Assembly (NCBI GenBank): GCA_030267965.1
Contig: BRYA01000565.1
Location: 25,526 to 44,059 of the forward strand
Direction of reading: 5' to 3'
Length of the DNA stretch: 18,534 bases
From: Triparma columacea
Lineage: Eukaryota > Sar > Bolidophyceae > Parmales > Triparmaceae
Shown: positions 1 to 9,009 of the stretch, one piece after another
How positions within the stretch are numbered: position 1 is the first letter of the stretch
How the letters are laid out: the number at the start of each line of letters is the position of its first letter
Made by a program: the position numbers and the translations under genes
The notes under the pieces: model-generated
What the model saw: only the letters and a program-made list of their open reading frames with translations
What the model was told of the DNA's origin: nothing
Databases searched by the model: none

Positions 1-3
1 ATC

Positions 4-626
4 CTAACAACAACCTCCCTCCTTAAACCACTCGTCCATGTTACTAAGTTCGTTAATCCTTGTACACCAGGTGCCGTTACTGACGTAGAGGTACTTGTTG
101 TGGTAAGGTTAGTAGAGGGGGGGATTGGGATGGAGGATAACCAGGGTAATGGTGGGGATATACTTATTAAGTAACACGTGAAATCACCAAGGTCCGTCAC
201 CGGGGATTCTGAGGAGGATAACCAGGCGGAGGTTAGGTCTGAACGGCTTGAGTAATTGGTTGAACCAGGGTTTGATGGGGGGAACATGGATGGAGAAGAG
301 GAGGGTGAGGATACATTTTTAGAACCGTCGTAGACCTGATTTGAGGAGTAAGGGTCCTGGGAGTTGTAGGATTGTGAGGTTGTCTTAGCTGCGTTCTTAG
401 ACGCGTGTGAAGAGGTGTGGTCAGGACTGTTTATATCTGTGGCATCCTTGTGGTGATTTGAAGGAGAATTTGGGGATGATTTACGGGAAGATTGACGTGC
501 GTTTATTGACCTATGTGGTGTATTTGGAGTAACACTTGGTGATGATGATGGAGGTGTTGAGATAGGGTACTTAGTGGGTGAGGGAGGTATGGGTAATAGT
601 TCTCCTTTAGTAGTACAGTTTCCCAT
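4..626 (-). CDS. Ser/Pro-rich protein with MGNC lipidation-type N-terminus, probably spliced
   Basis: Unrecognised protein. The ATG lies at 626-624 and the frame stays open to the left edge. The product starts MGNCTTKG, where Gly2 and Cys4 fit N-myristoylation plus palmitoylation, so membrane attachment is inferred. About 150 low-complexity residues rich in Ser, Pro, Thr and Asn follow. The 3' end is unresolved. In another frame, positions 93-4 encode a well-formed tail (YLYVSNGTWC, then INELSNMDEWFKEGG) ending in TAG at 6-4. Just upstream of that tail are a perfect TACTAAC branch-point motif (114-108) and a CAACAAG acceptor (AG at 95-94), so an intron probably joins the two parts. No single donor gives an unambiguous in-frame join: CAG/GTCTAC and CCG/GTGACG fit phase 0 and GTATAT at 163 fits phase 1. 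The start and N-terminus are fairly safe; exon structure and function are not. Confidence 0.5.
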
Positions 627-978
627 TTTGTATGTGTGGTGGGTTGTGGGGGTTTGTATGTAGTGGATGTGTGTTTGAGTGTGTTTGAGTGTCTTTGTAT
701 GCTATATTTGTCGATTTTTGTCGTATTTTAGGGCAATTTTGGGGGTACTTTGAGGCGAGGAAGAGAGGAGAGAATGGCTTGAAAATTTGCTTTATAATTG
801 CGTTATGTCGTATTAATTGGGTGTGTATGAGTTATTTGTTGAGATGAGTGAATGTGTATATGAAAATAAGACTATTTAGCGCAAAGTGGAGTTTATTCCA
901 GTGCCCAAAATGCCCCAAATTTTTGGAAGGGAGATACGCAGGGGATTCCACCAAATGGAAAAAATGACCAAAATATCA

Positions 979-1240
979 GTCCAGTCCGGTCCGGTCCTGG
1001 TCTTTTTTGACACCGGACCAGGACCGGTTCTTCTTTCCAGAACGGCCTTTTTTTGGTCCTTTTTTTGTCGTTCAGAACGGTCCTTTTTTGGTATTCTTGT
1101 CCTTTTTTGGTACTTTTTTGCTGAATTCACGCCGGCAACGACCAGTAAGGCCCGGTAAGGACCGGGACTAGACCGGACCGGATTGGACCTAAAAAAATTC
1201 TCACACACCAGGACCAGACGGACGGACCAGCATTTGGTCC
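979..1240. repeat. GGTCC/GGACC-rich nested inverted repeats
   Basis: Around a dozen GGTCC or GGACC pentamers occur in 260 bases. An outer pair of 18-base arms (979-996 and 1171-1188) matches at 17 of 18 positions as inverted copies. Inside it a perfect 12-base inverted pair lies at 991-1002 and 1016-1027 around a 13-base T-rich loop. A third small hairpin is at 1224-1240 (GGACCA, 5-base loop, TGGTCC). T7-type runs separate the pentamers. The outer arms look like the ends of a 210-base foldback or MITE-like element, but I see no matching target-site duplication in the flanks. Confidence 0.6.
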
Positions 1241-1660
1241 TAATCTCTGCCATTCTCCTTCCCTTTGCCTTCGGAGTCTGTTCGTCCTGCCTTTGTTTGA
1301 TCACTCTTTTTTGAAGTAAGTGTCGTATTTGTACTACTATTACTGCTGTATTTGGTGTTATGTGTACATAATTGTAGTATATATAGCTCAATATATTGTA
1401 TAAGTATGATATTAGATGTTAAATCCTTTGATTTCATTTCCATCCCACGAGAGCTTCTCCATCTCTATGCTCATTCATTTGTGCAATTTTGGTGCAATTT
1501 GAGTACAATTTACACACATTTACACACACGCACATATATACAACACATACATACACACAAACAAGTGTTAGATGCACATAATAGCTAGGGAATATGAGCA
1601 CTTAAACCCACGATAATACACCAACCTCTTTGTAAATATTGTGCCTCTTGCTATACACTT

Positions 1661-1766
1661 ATGTGTGTGTGGGTGTATGTGGGTTGATACACACACACAC
1701 GCACACACATACACACACACATACACACACATACACAAAAACACACACACACCCACACCCAACACA
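1661..1766. repeat. TG-run followed by CA-run microsatellite
   Basis: A TG-rich run (1661-1685) is followed after a few bases by an interrupted CA run (1688-1766). The two arms are complementary, so the stretch can fold into a long imperfect hairpin. It lies in the presumed intron or leader just upstream of the splice acceptor of the small gene at 1808. Confidence 0.85.
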
Positions 1767-1807
1767 CTAACCCATCTATCTCCCTCTCTCCCTTACCCCC
1801 CCTACAG
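1764..1807 (+). promoter_or_regulatory. Splice branch point, pyrimidine tract and acceptor
   Basis: CACTAAC near 1765, then a long C/T tract, then CTACAG ending at 1807 form a strong 3' splice site directly before the ATG at 1808. The gene therefore has either a 5'-UTR intron or an upstream coding exon. No upstream exon could be chosen with confidence. Confidence 0.7.
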
Positions 1808-2092
1808 ATGAGCGGCAAGATCCACACATCCGAGTTCTACGGTCAGCACCTTGGTTCCGGTTCCAAGAACGCCTTCGTGAACCGTCTCCACACCATGCAT
1901 CGTCCCACAGTAATCGTCGCCGGCATCGGTGTTTTCTCAGGTATCTGTCTCCTCGACTTCGCTTACAACTTCGTGACCGGACATAAGCACAGTCCCGGAT
2001 CTCATAACCCGGCGTGGGCGGAGGCTACGAGGGCGTATTTGAGGTACCAGAACTGCAACCCTATCTTCGGAGAAAGCAGTAAGAAGAAGTAA
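1808..2092 (+). CDS. Small single-pass membrane protein, 94 aa
   Basis: Family not recognised. The N-terminal 30 residues are polar and lack acidic clusters. One hydrophobic segment (about residues 34-56, around VIVAGIGVFSGICLL) is followed by a His-rich turn (TGHKHSPGSH) and a compact tail with WAEATRAYLRYQ and CNPIFG, ending in three lysines. A short protein with one membrane helix and a soluble, aromatic C-terminal tail resembles accessory subunits of mitochondrial respiratory complexes (COX6A-like in layout), but no motif proves this. ATG 1808 follows a splice acceptor directly, so an upstream exon could add residues. Codon use is good and the frame is clean to TAA at 2090-2092. The 3' flank carries a run of 16 G at 2131-2146. 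Confidence 0.7.
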   Translation: MSGKIHTSEFYGQHLGSGSKNAFVNRLHTMHRPTVIVAGIGVFSGICLLDFAYNFVTGHKHSPGSHNPAWAEATRAYLRYQNCNPIFGESSKKK

Positions 2093-2130
2093 AGTTACCC
2101 TCAGATCTTGAGGCCAGAGAAGGGGAGAGA

Positions 2131-2160
2131 GGGGGGGGGGGGGGGGAAGGAAGGGGGGGG
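2131..2160. repeat. Poly-G tract
   Basis: Sixteen G in a row (2131-2146) and a second run of eight (2153-2160) lie in the shared 3' region between the small plus-strand gene and the convergent LRR gene. Tracts like this recur across the window and favour length variation and G-quadruplex structure. Confidence 0.9.
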
Positions 2161-2248
2161 CTGGCGGTTTATACACGTTAACCAAACCCTTTTTCAAAAA
2201 CTACTAAAACAATTGAACGATTGATTTCACAACAAAGAGTTTAGGTCC

Positions 2249-4003
2249 CTACAGATATTCCAGAATGACTCTCCACAAGACTTTCGGGATCTTCTCCCGT
2301 GCCTCACTTGCCCTTAGCGGTGGGGCTTCAACTCCGTCAGTTCGCTTCCGCTTCCTACCCGATCTCCTTGGTTGGTTCTCCACGTGATCCCAGGTTCCCT
2401 TGAGGCACAGCAGAGCAATGACACGTTCACGTATGCGGTGCCACCTAGAATGGAGGAGGTCCTCGACAGTCGACATATTTTGATCTGCAGCGGCAGAGAT
2501 TAGGGCGGTGCAGCCCAAGAAGCAGTTTGAACCAATGGAGACAGCAGGAGATAGACTGAGTTTCGTCAGGGCTACGCAATCTCTGAAGGCTTCACCGCCG
2601 AAGGCACCGCCAATCATCGTCACTGAGTCCGGGATGGTGATGGATGTGAGGGAGGAGCATCCTTCGAAGGCGCCAATGCCTATCTTCGTCACTCCCTCAG
2701 GGATGGTAATGGCCGTGAGGGAGGAGCATCCGTAGAAGGCGCGTTGGTCAATCGACGTCACTCCCTCCGAGATGGTGATGGCCGTGAGGGAGGAGCATCC
2801 TGTGAAGGCATAACAGTCAATCTCTGTCACTCCTTCCGGGATGGTGATGGCTGTGAGGGAGGAGCATCCGTCGAAGGCATAAATGCCAATTGTCGTCACT
2901 GAGCCCGGGATGGTGATGGCCGTGAGGGAAGAGCAATCAGAGAAGGCTTGTACGCCAATATTTGTCAATCCGTCCGGGATGGTGATGGCCGTTAGGGAGG
3001 AGCATCCAGAGAAGGCGCACGAGCCAATCTCCGTCACTCCGTTCGGGATGGTTATGGCCGTGAGGGAGGAACAATCAATGAAGGCGCCCGCGCCAATCTT
3101 CGTCACTCCAATTGGGATGGTGATGGCCATGAGGGAGGAGCATTCGTAGAAGGCATCACTGCCAATCTCTGTCACTCCAACCGGGATGGTGATGGCCGTG
3201 AGGGAAGAGCATTTGTAGAAGGCGCCCTTGCCAATCGACGTCACTCCGTCCGGGATTGTGATGGCCGTGAGGGAAGAGCATTTGTAGAAGGCGCCCTCGC
3301 CAATCGACGTCACTCCGTCAGGGATGGTAATGGCCGTGAGGGAAGAGCATTTGTAGAAGGCGCCCTTGCCAATCGACGTCACTCCGTTAGGGATGGTAAT
3401 GGCCGTGAGGGAGGAACATCTGTAGAAGGCGCCCTCACCAATCGACGTCACTCCGTCAGGGATGGTAATGGCCGTGAGGGAAGAGCATTTGTAGAAGGCG
3501 CCCTTGCCAATCGACGTCACTCCGTTAGGGATGGTGATGGCCGTAAGGGAGGAGCATCCGTATAAGGCACGATCTCCAATCATCGTCACTGAGTCCGGGA
3601 TGGCGATGGCCGTGAGGGAGGAGCATCCGTATAATGCACGATCTCCAATCATCGTCACTGAGTCCAGGATGGTGATGGCCGTGAGGGAGGAGCATCCGTA
3701 GAAGGCACGATCTCCAATCATCGTCACTGAGTCCGGGATGGTGATGGCCGTGAGGGAGGTGCATCTGAAGAAGGCTCTATAGCCAATCGACGTCACTCCT
3801 TGTGCAAAAGTCACTTCTGTAAGTTCACGATTGCCTCTGAAGCTCCCTGTTCCGGAGTATACTGCTGTTTTGGGAAGGGAAGAGTCCCCATCATCTGGGT
3901 CATCATAGTCACTACCATACTCATCACTATAGTCATCACTATAGTCATCATCATCACCATAAGAGTCATCATCATCACCATAAGAAAAGTATAATTCACT
4001 CAT
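2249..4003 (-). CDS. BspA-type leucine-rich-repeat protein, acidic N-terminus, 584 aa
   Basis: Single-exon LRR_5 (BspA/Treponema type) repeat protein. Residues 1-44 are an acidic low-complexity leader (repeated YGDDDDS, then Asp/Tyr/Ser). A cap with AVYSG and LTEVTFAQGVTSIGY opens the array. Some 18 further units follow, mostly of 23 residues, each a constant CSSLTAITIPDGVT part plus a variable xIGxxAFxx part. The array closes with the cap LTKLSLSPAVSIG and AAADQNMSTV, then RWHRIRERV. The tail holds a basic stretch (RRSGRKRKR, nuclear-signal-like) and ends IPKVLWRVILEYL, which resembles the first half of an F-box. No signal peptide or membrane segment is seen, so an intracellular protein is inferred. 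BspA-type repeats form solenoids used for protein binding; the ligand is unknown. Units 4-8 are nearly identical and alternate Lys and Glu at one position. It is a paralogue of the gene at 4739-6934. Confidence 0.9.
   Translation of the reverse strand: MSELYFSYGDDDDSYGDDDDYSDDYSDEYGSDYDDPDDGDSSLPKTAVYSGTGSFRGNRELTEVTFAQGVTSIGYRAFFRCTSLTAITIPDSVTMIGDRAFYGCSSLTAITILDSVTMIGDRALYGCSSLTAIAIPDSVTMIGDRALYGCSSLTAITIPNGVTSIGKGAFYKCSSLTAITIPDGVTSIGEGAFYRCSSLTAITIPNGVTSIGKGAFYKCSSLTAITIPDGVTSIGEGAFYKCSSLTAITIPDGVTSIGKGAFYKCSSLTAITIPVGVTEIGSDAFYECSSLMAITIPIGVTKIGAGAFIDCSSLTAITIPNGVTEIGSCAFSGCSSLTAITIPDGLTNIGVQAFSDCSSLTAITIPGSVTTIGIYAFDGCSSLTAITIPEGVTEIDCYAFTGCSSLTAITISEGVTSIDQRAFYGCSSLTAITIPEGVTKIGIGAFEGCSSLTSITIPDSVTMIGGAFGGEAFRDCVALTKLSLSPAVSIGSNCFLGCTALISAAADQNMSTVEDLLHSRWHRIRERVIALLCLKGTWDHVENQPRRSGRKRKRTDGVEAPPLRASEAREKIPKVLWRVILEYL
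3943..3984 (-). repeat. 21-base tandem repeat coding the YGDDDDS leader
   Basis: Two identical 21-base units (3943-3963 and 3964-3984) encode the repeated YGDDDDS leader of the LRR protein. A 12-base unit is also duplicated just beside it (about 3922-3945). The acidic leader thus appears to have grown by short tandem duplication. Confidence 0.85.
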
Positions 4004-4598
4004 TGTGGGATGGAGAGGATCTTTTATACCGTCCTTTCTGTAACCTAACCCTAACCCTGGATTTATTATACAGCCTTGTCGTTAACAGCTTCAATCCTCA
4101 AGGAATTCCTACATTATTGACGGGAATCAGGAGGGTTAGTGTGGTGTAATGGACGAAGAACAACGGAGAGGGATTGTGAGACCCTCAAGGAATGCGTCAA
4201 TGGCGGTTATCTACCCATAGTAGCCCCAACGTGGTACTATAACATCGTAAATATGGCCGAAAGTAGCATTATCTCGTCGATGAGACGAATAATCCAAACC
4301 CGATGATCCTCAGTCAGTCGACCTTGATTAAGGGGAAATAAATTGGTTCCTTGGCGTGAATAGGAAACTAAAATCAACGATAGGACAAAATATAACTGGA
4401 TAGAGCCTTAACATGGGTCATCATTGTCATTGTTGTCAGTCTTACCTTTGTTTTGATAGATTTATTTATTCTCCTCCTCCACTTCTCCCTCCACCAAGGA
4501 AGGGTTTGGCCAGACCTATTAATTTCAAGGCCAATTCGTGTGCAACGTAAACTCCAAAGGGGTGACCCTATTTCATGATAATACATTCCCTTTCATTT
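4004..4598. other. Spacer between the two LRR genes
   Basis: 595 bases without a supported gene. The left end should hold the promoter of the leftward LRR gene: TATAAAAG on the minus strand at 4028-4021 is only about 20 bases before the ATG, unusually close, so its role is doubtful. Two and a third CCCTAA telomere-like units lie at 4042-4058. The right end is the 3' flank of the second LRR gene. A 70-codon minus-strand frame (4586-4374) has no recognisable content. Confidence 0.5.
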
Positions 4599-4745
4599 TT
4601 ACATGAACACCGTCTTGCGTTTCCTTATCACCTTCCTGCACATCGGGCATTCGTCTACCCTTCCCGAGCACTCCCCGCAGCAGACCAGGTGGCCGCAGGG
4701 TAAGAACTGGACGCCCCGTTTCGCAGCCAAGCATAGGGTTACGTC
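4599..4745 (-). pseudogene. Out-of-frame RING finger remnant of the upstream LRR gene
   Basis: Directly past the stop of the second LRR gene (TAA at 4741-4739), the -1 frame encodes a C3HC4 RING of the IAP/MULAN kind. The readable parts are LCLAAKRGVQF, LPCGHLVCCGECSG, DECPMCRKVI and a terminal KTVFM before TAA at 4601-4599. Seven of eight zinc ligands are present with correct spacing (C, C-x-H, C-x2-C, C-x2-C). The first Cys of the opening C-x2-C is missing, and eight bases lie between the last in-frame codon and the second Cys codon where nine would restore the frame. This points to a one-base deletion, or a sequence error, at exactly the first ligand. No splice pair in the short junction supplies that Cys. 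As read, the domain is lost from the protein. Confidence 0.75.
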
Positions 4746-6934
4746 TCCTCCTTGACTAACATCTCAATCTTGACCTTTTTGTGGGTGTGGTTGAAGGAGG
4801 CTTGATTGTCGGCGAGGTTGGAGCGCTTGTTGTTGCCGGTGGAGTCGGTGGAAGGGGGGGGGTTGGAGAGGGTCGTGGAGATGTCGTTGAGGTCGAGGGT
4901 TTCGGTTGGGGCGAGGGTGGAGGCGAGGGTGGAGGTGAGGGTGGCGACAGCCTTCTCAAGGCGGGAGAGGGAGTCCTGGACAGAGGTTAGGCAGGATTTC
5001 ATCGCGACCTGCTCGGAGCGCATCTCTGCCATCTTGTTGAGTAACAACGCCGTGTCGTTCGTGTCTGTGCCGTTGACGCGTTCGCGTATGCGGTACCACC
5101 TGTTATGGAGAAGGTCCGAGACAGTGGACATATTTTGATCTGCAGCGGCAGCGATTAGGGCAGTGCAGTCCGAGAAGCAGTCTTCACCGATGGAGACAGC
5201 AGGAGATAGACTGAGTTTCGTTAAGGATGAGCAATTTCTGAAGGCTTCATCGCCAATCGTTGTCACTCCGTCCGGGATGTTGATGGCCGTGAGAGAGGAG
5301 CATCCAAGGAAGGCGGCACGGCCAATCGACGTCACTCCGTCCGGGATTGTGATGACTGCGAGGGAGGAGCATCCCCTGAAGGCGAAATTGTGAATCTTCG
5401 TCACTCCATCCGGAATGGTGATAGCCGTTAGGGAGGAGCATCCAAGGAAGGCGTCAACGCCAATCACCTTCACTCCGTCCGGGATTGTGATGACTGCAAG
5501 GGAGGAGCATCCTTGGAAGGTGTTTTCGCCAATCGTTGTCACTCCGTCAGGGATGGTTATGGCAGCGAGGGAAGAGCATCCGTAGAAGGCGTGATTGCCA
5601 ATCGTTGTCACTCCGTCCGGGATGGTGATGGCTGCGAGGGAGGAGCATCTGGAGAAGGCGCACAAGCTAATCATCGTCACTCCGTCCGGGATTATGATTG
5701 CTGTGAGGGAGGAGCATCCGTTGAAGGCGTGTTTGTCAATCATCGTCACTCCTTCCGGGATTGTGATGGCAGTGAGGGAGGAGCATTCCCTGAAGGCGCT
5801 ATTGCCAATTGTTGTCACTCCGTCTGGGATTGTGATGGCTGCGAGGGAGGAGCATTCGAAGAAGGCGTAATCGCCAATCAACGTCACTCCGTCCGAGATT
5901 GTGATGGCTGCGAGGGAGGAGCATTTGCAGAAGGCGCTCTTGCAAATTGTCGTCACTCCGTCCGGGATGGTGATGACCGTGAGCGAGGAGCATTCTCTGA
6001 AGGCGTGTTCGCCAATCTTCATCACTCCGTCCAGGATGGTGATGGCCGTGAGGGAGGAGCATCTGTCGAAGGCGTAATTGCCAATTGTCATCAGTGAGCC
6101 CGGGATTGTGATGGCCGTGAGGGAGGAGCATGCAATGAAGGCGCGTTCGCCAATCGTTGTTACTCCTTCCGGGATGGTGATGGCGGTGAGGGAGGAGCAT
6201 CCATCGAAGGCTTCCCTTCCAATCTCTGTCACTCCGTCCGGGATGGTGATGTCCGTGAGGGAAGAGCATTCTGCGAAGGCGCCCTCGCCAATCGACGTCA
6301 CTCCGTCCGGGATTGTGATGGCTGTGAGGGAGGAGCATCCAAGGAAGGCGCAGTAGTCAATCATCGTCACTCCGTCCGGGATGGTGATGGCCGTGAGAGA
6401 GGAGCATCCCCAGAAGGCGCCCTGGCCAATTATCGTCACTCCGTCCGGGATGGTGATGGCTGCGAGGGAGGAGCATTTCCAGAAGGCGTATTTGCCAATC
6501 GTCACTCCATCCGGGATTGTGATGGTTGCGAGGGAGGAGCATTCCCAGAAGGCACCATAGCCGATCGTCGTCACTGAGTCGGGGATTGTGATGGCCGTGA
6601 GGGAGGAGCATTCTTGAAAGGCCCGACTGTCAATCGACGTCACTGAGTCCGGGATCGTGATGGCCGTGAGGGAGGAGCATCCTTGGAAAGTGTGTTCGCC
6701 AATCCACGTCACTCCGTCCGGGATTGTGATGGCTGCGAGGGAGGAGCATCCAAAGAAGGCGAGTTCGCCAATCGACGTCACTCCGTCCGGGATTGTGATG
6801 GCTGCGAGGGAGGACCATCCGTAGAAGGCGTTATAGCCAATCGATGTCACTCCCTTTGCAAAAGTCACCTCTTCTATGAGGTCAAAATCTTCAAAGAAGG
6901 TCTTTTTGCCAGAGTACACTGCTGATTTGGGCAT
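4739..6934 (-). CDS. BspA-type leucine-rich-repeat protein with coiled-coil tail, 731 aa (RING lost)
   Basis: Single-exon paralogue of the gene at 2249-4003, facing the same way. It starts at ATG 6934 with MPKSAVYSGKKTF and the cap EEVTFAKGVTSIGY, without the acidic leader. About 25 LRR_5 units follow: constant CSSLTAITIPDGVT, variable xIGxxAFxx. One early unit has Trp for the leading Cys, one unit is a residue short, and the C-cap unit is also short. The C-cap (LTKLSLSPAVSIG, AAADQNMSTV, RWYRIRERV) matches the paralogue closely. After it come a predicted coiled coil (LLLNKMAEMRSEQVAM to LEKAVATLT), a Thr/Ser/Pro linker and a basic KKVKIEML end. The frame stops just before an out-of-frame RING finger, so the ancestral product probably was an LRR, coiled-coil, RING protein, an E3 ubiquitin ligase layout with the solenoid as likely substrate binder. 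The repeats drift in sequence more than in the paralogue's central block. Confidence 0.9.
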   Translation of the reverse strand: MPKSAVYSGKKTFFEDFDLIEEVTFAKGVTSIGYNAFYGWSSLAAITIPDGVTSIGELAFFGCSSLAAITIPDGVTWIGEHTFQGCSSLTAITIPDSVTSIDSRAFQECSSLTAITIPDSVTTIGYGAFWECSSLATITIPDGVTIGKYAFWKCSSLAAITIPDGVTIIGQGAFWGCSSLTAITIPDGVTMIDYCAFLGCSSLTAITIPDGVTSIGEGAFAECSSLTDITIPDGVTEIGREAFDGCSSLTAITIPEGVTTIGERAFIACSSLTAITIPGSLMTIGNYAFDRCSSLTAITILDGVMKIGEHAFRECSSLTVITIPDGVTTICKSAFCKCSSLAAITISDGVTLIGDYAFFECSSLAAITIPDGVTTIGNSAFRECSSLTAITIPEGVTMIDKHAFNGCSSLTAIIIPDGVTMISLCAFSRCSSLAAITIPDGVTTIGNHAFYGCSSLAAITIPDGVTTIGENTFQGCSSLAVITIPDGVKVIGVDAFLGCSSLTAITIPDGVTKIHNFAFRGCSSLAVITIPDGVTSIGRAAFLGCSSLTAINIPDGVTTIGDEAFRNCSSLTKLSLSPAVSIGEDCFSDCTALIAAAADQNMSTVSDLLHNRWYRIRERVNGTDTNDTALLLNKMAEMRSEQVAMKSCLTSVQDSLSRLEKAVATLTSTLASTLAPTETLDLNDISTTLSNPPPSTDSTGNNKRSNLADNQASFNHTHKKVKIEMLVKEET

Positions 6935-8745
<1,811 letters not shown>

Positions 8746-9009
8746 TATTTTGAGAAACAAACTTCAATTTTGGAAGTCAGGCCGAAAGTGGTCGATCCGA
8801 AGTCTGGGGGAAATCTTTGGGGACTCTTTCCCCATTTATAACGTTAAATCCAATTCAAAGCGCAATTACATTACAACACGATATAGATCTCAACGAATAT
8901 ATCCTAAATACTTGACAAAATAGCCACAAAGGAGAGACAAAAAGAAAGCCAAAAACGACACACACACATACACACACACACAGACACACACACACACACA
9001 CCACCACAA
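8746..9009. promoter_or_regulatory. Divergent promoter region between DPM1 and the phosphatase gene
   Basis: 264 bases separate two start codons pointing away from each other, so both promoters must lie here or overlap. A small inverted repeat (GGGGAAA at 8807-8813, TTTCCCC at 8827-8833) lies on the DPM1 side. A CA microsatellite (8958-9007) runs almost to the ATG at 9010 and would form most of that gene's 5' leader. Confidence 0.55.
8958..9007. repeat. CA microsatellite in 5' leader
   Basis: An interrupted run of CA dinucleotides ends a few bases before ATG 9010. Length polymorphism here would change the leader of the phosphatase-DUF952 transcript. Confidence 0.9.

Larger units (their letters stand above)
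627..1807. other. Non-coding stretch with repeats and 5' intron end
   Basis: I see no convincing gene in these 1181 bases. The left part (627-870) is GT-rich and is probably the promoter and leader of the leftward MGNC gene. 979-1240 is a GGTCC/GGACC-rich inverted-repeat cluster. 1240-1660 is AT-rich and unremarkable. 1661-1766 is a TG/CA microsatellite. The stretch ends with a splice acceptor abutting the ATG of the small gene at 1808. A 171-codon open frame on the minus strand (1391-876) only reads through the repeats. Confidence 0.6.

Noticed and set aside
876..1391. 171-codon open frame on the minus strand
   Set aside because: It runs through the GGTCC inverted repeats and T/A runs, has low-complexity RTGPGP-type sequence from the repeat and no domain; a by-product of the repeat.
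4021..4028. TATAAAAG upstream of the first LRR gene
   Set aside because: About 20 bases before the ATG leaves almost no room for a leader; not called as a promoter.
4042..4058. Telomere-like CCCTAA units
   Set aside because: Only two and a third units, inside a gene-dense region; too short to mean a telomere or a fusion scar.
4374..4586. 70-codon minus-strand frame
   Set aside because: No motif, no neighbour support; lies in the spacer between the LRR genes.
5513..6097. Long plus-strand frame with repeated HSVRD and EGGAS motifs, and similar frames on both strands across 2500-6900
   Set aside because: The 69-base LRR unit is a multiple of three, so any frame without a stop in one unit stays open across the array. 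The coding frame is fixed by LRR_5 motifs and caps.
2249..6934. Regular 69-base repeats as a CRISPR array or satellite DNA
   Set aside because: They encode in-frame LRR units with caps at both ends; there are no constant repeat plus unique spacer blocks.
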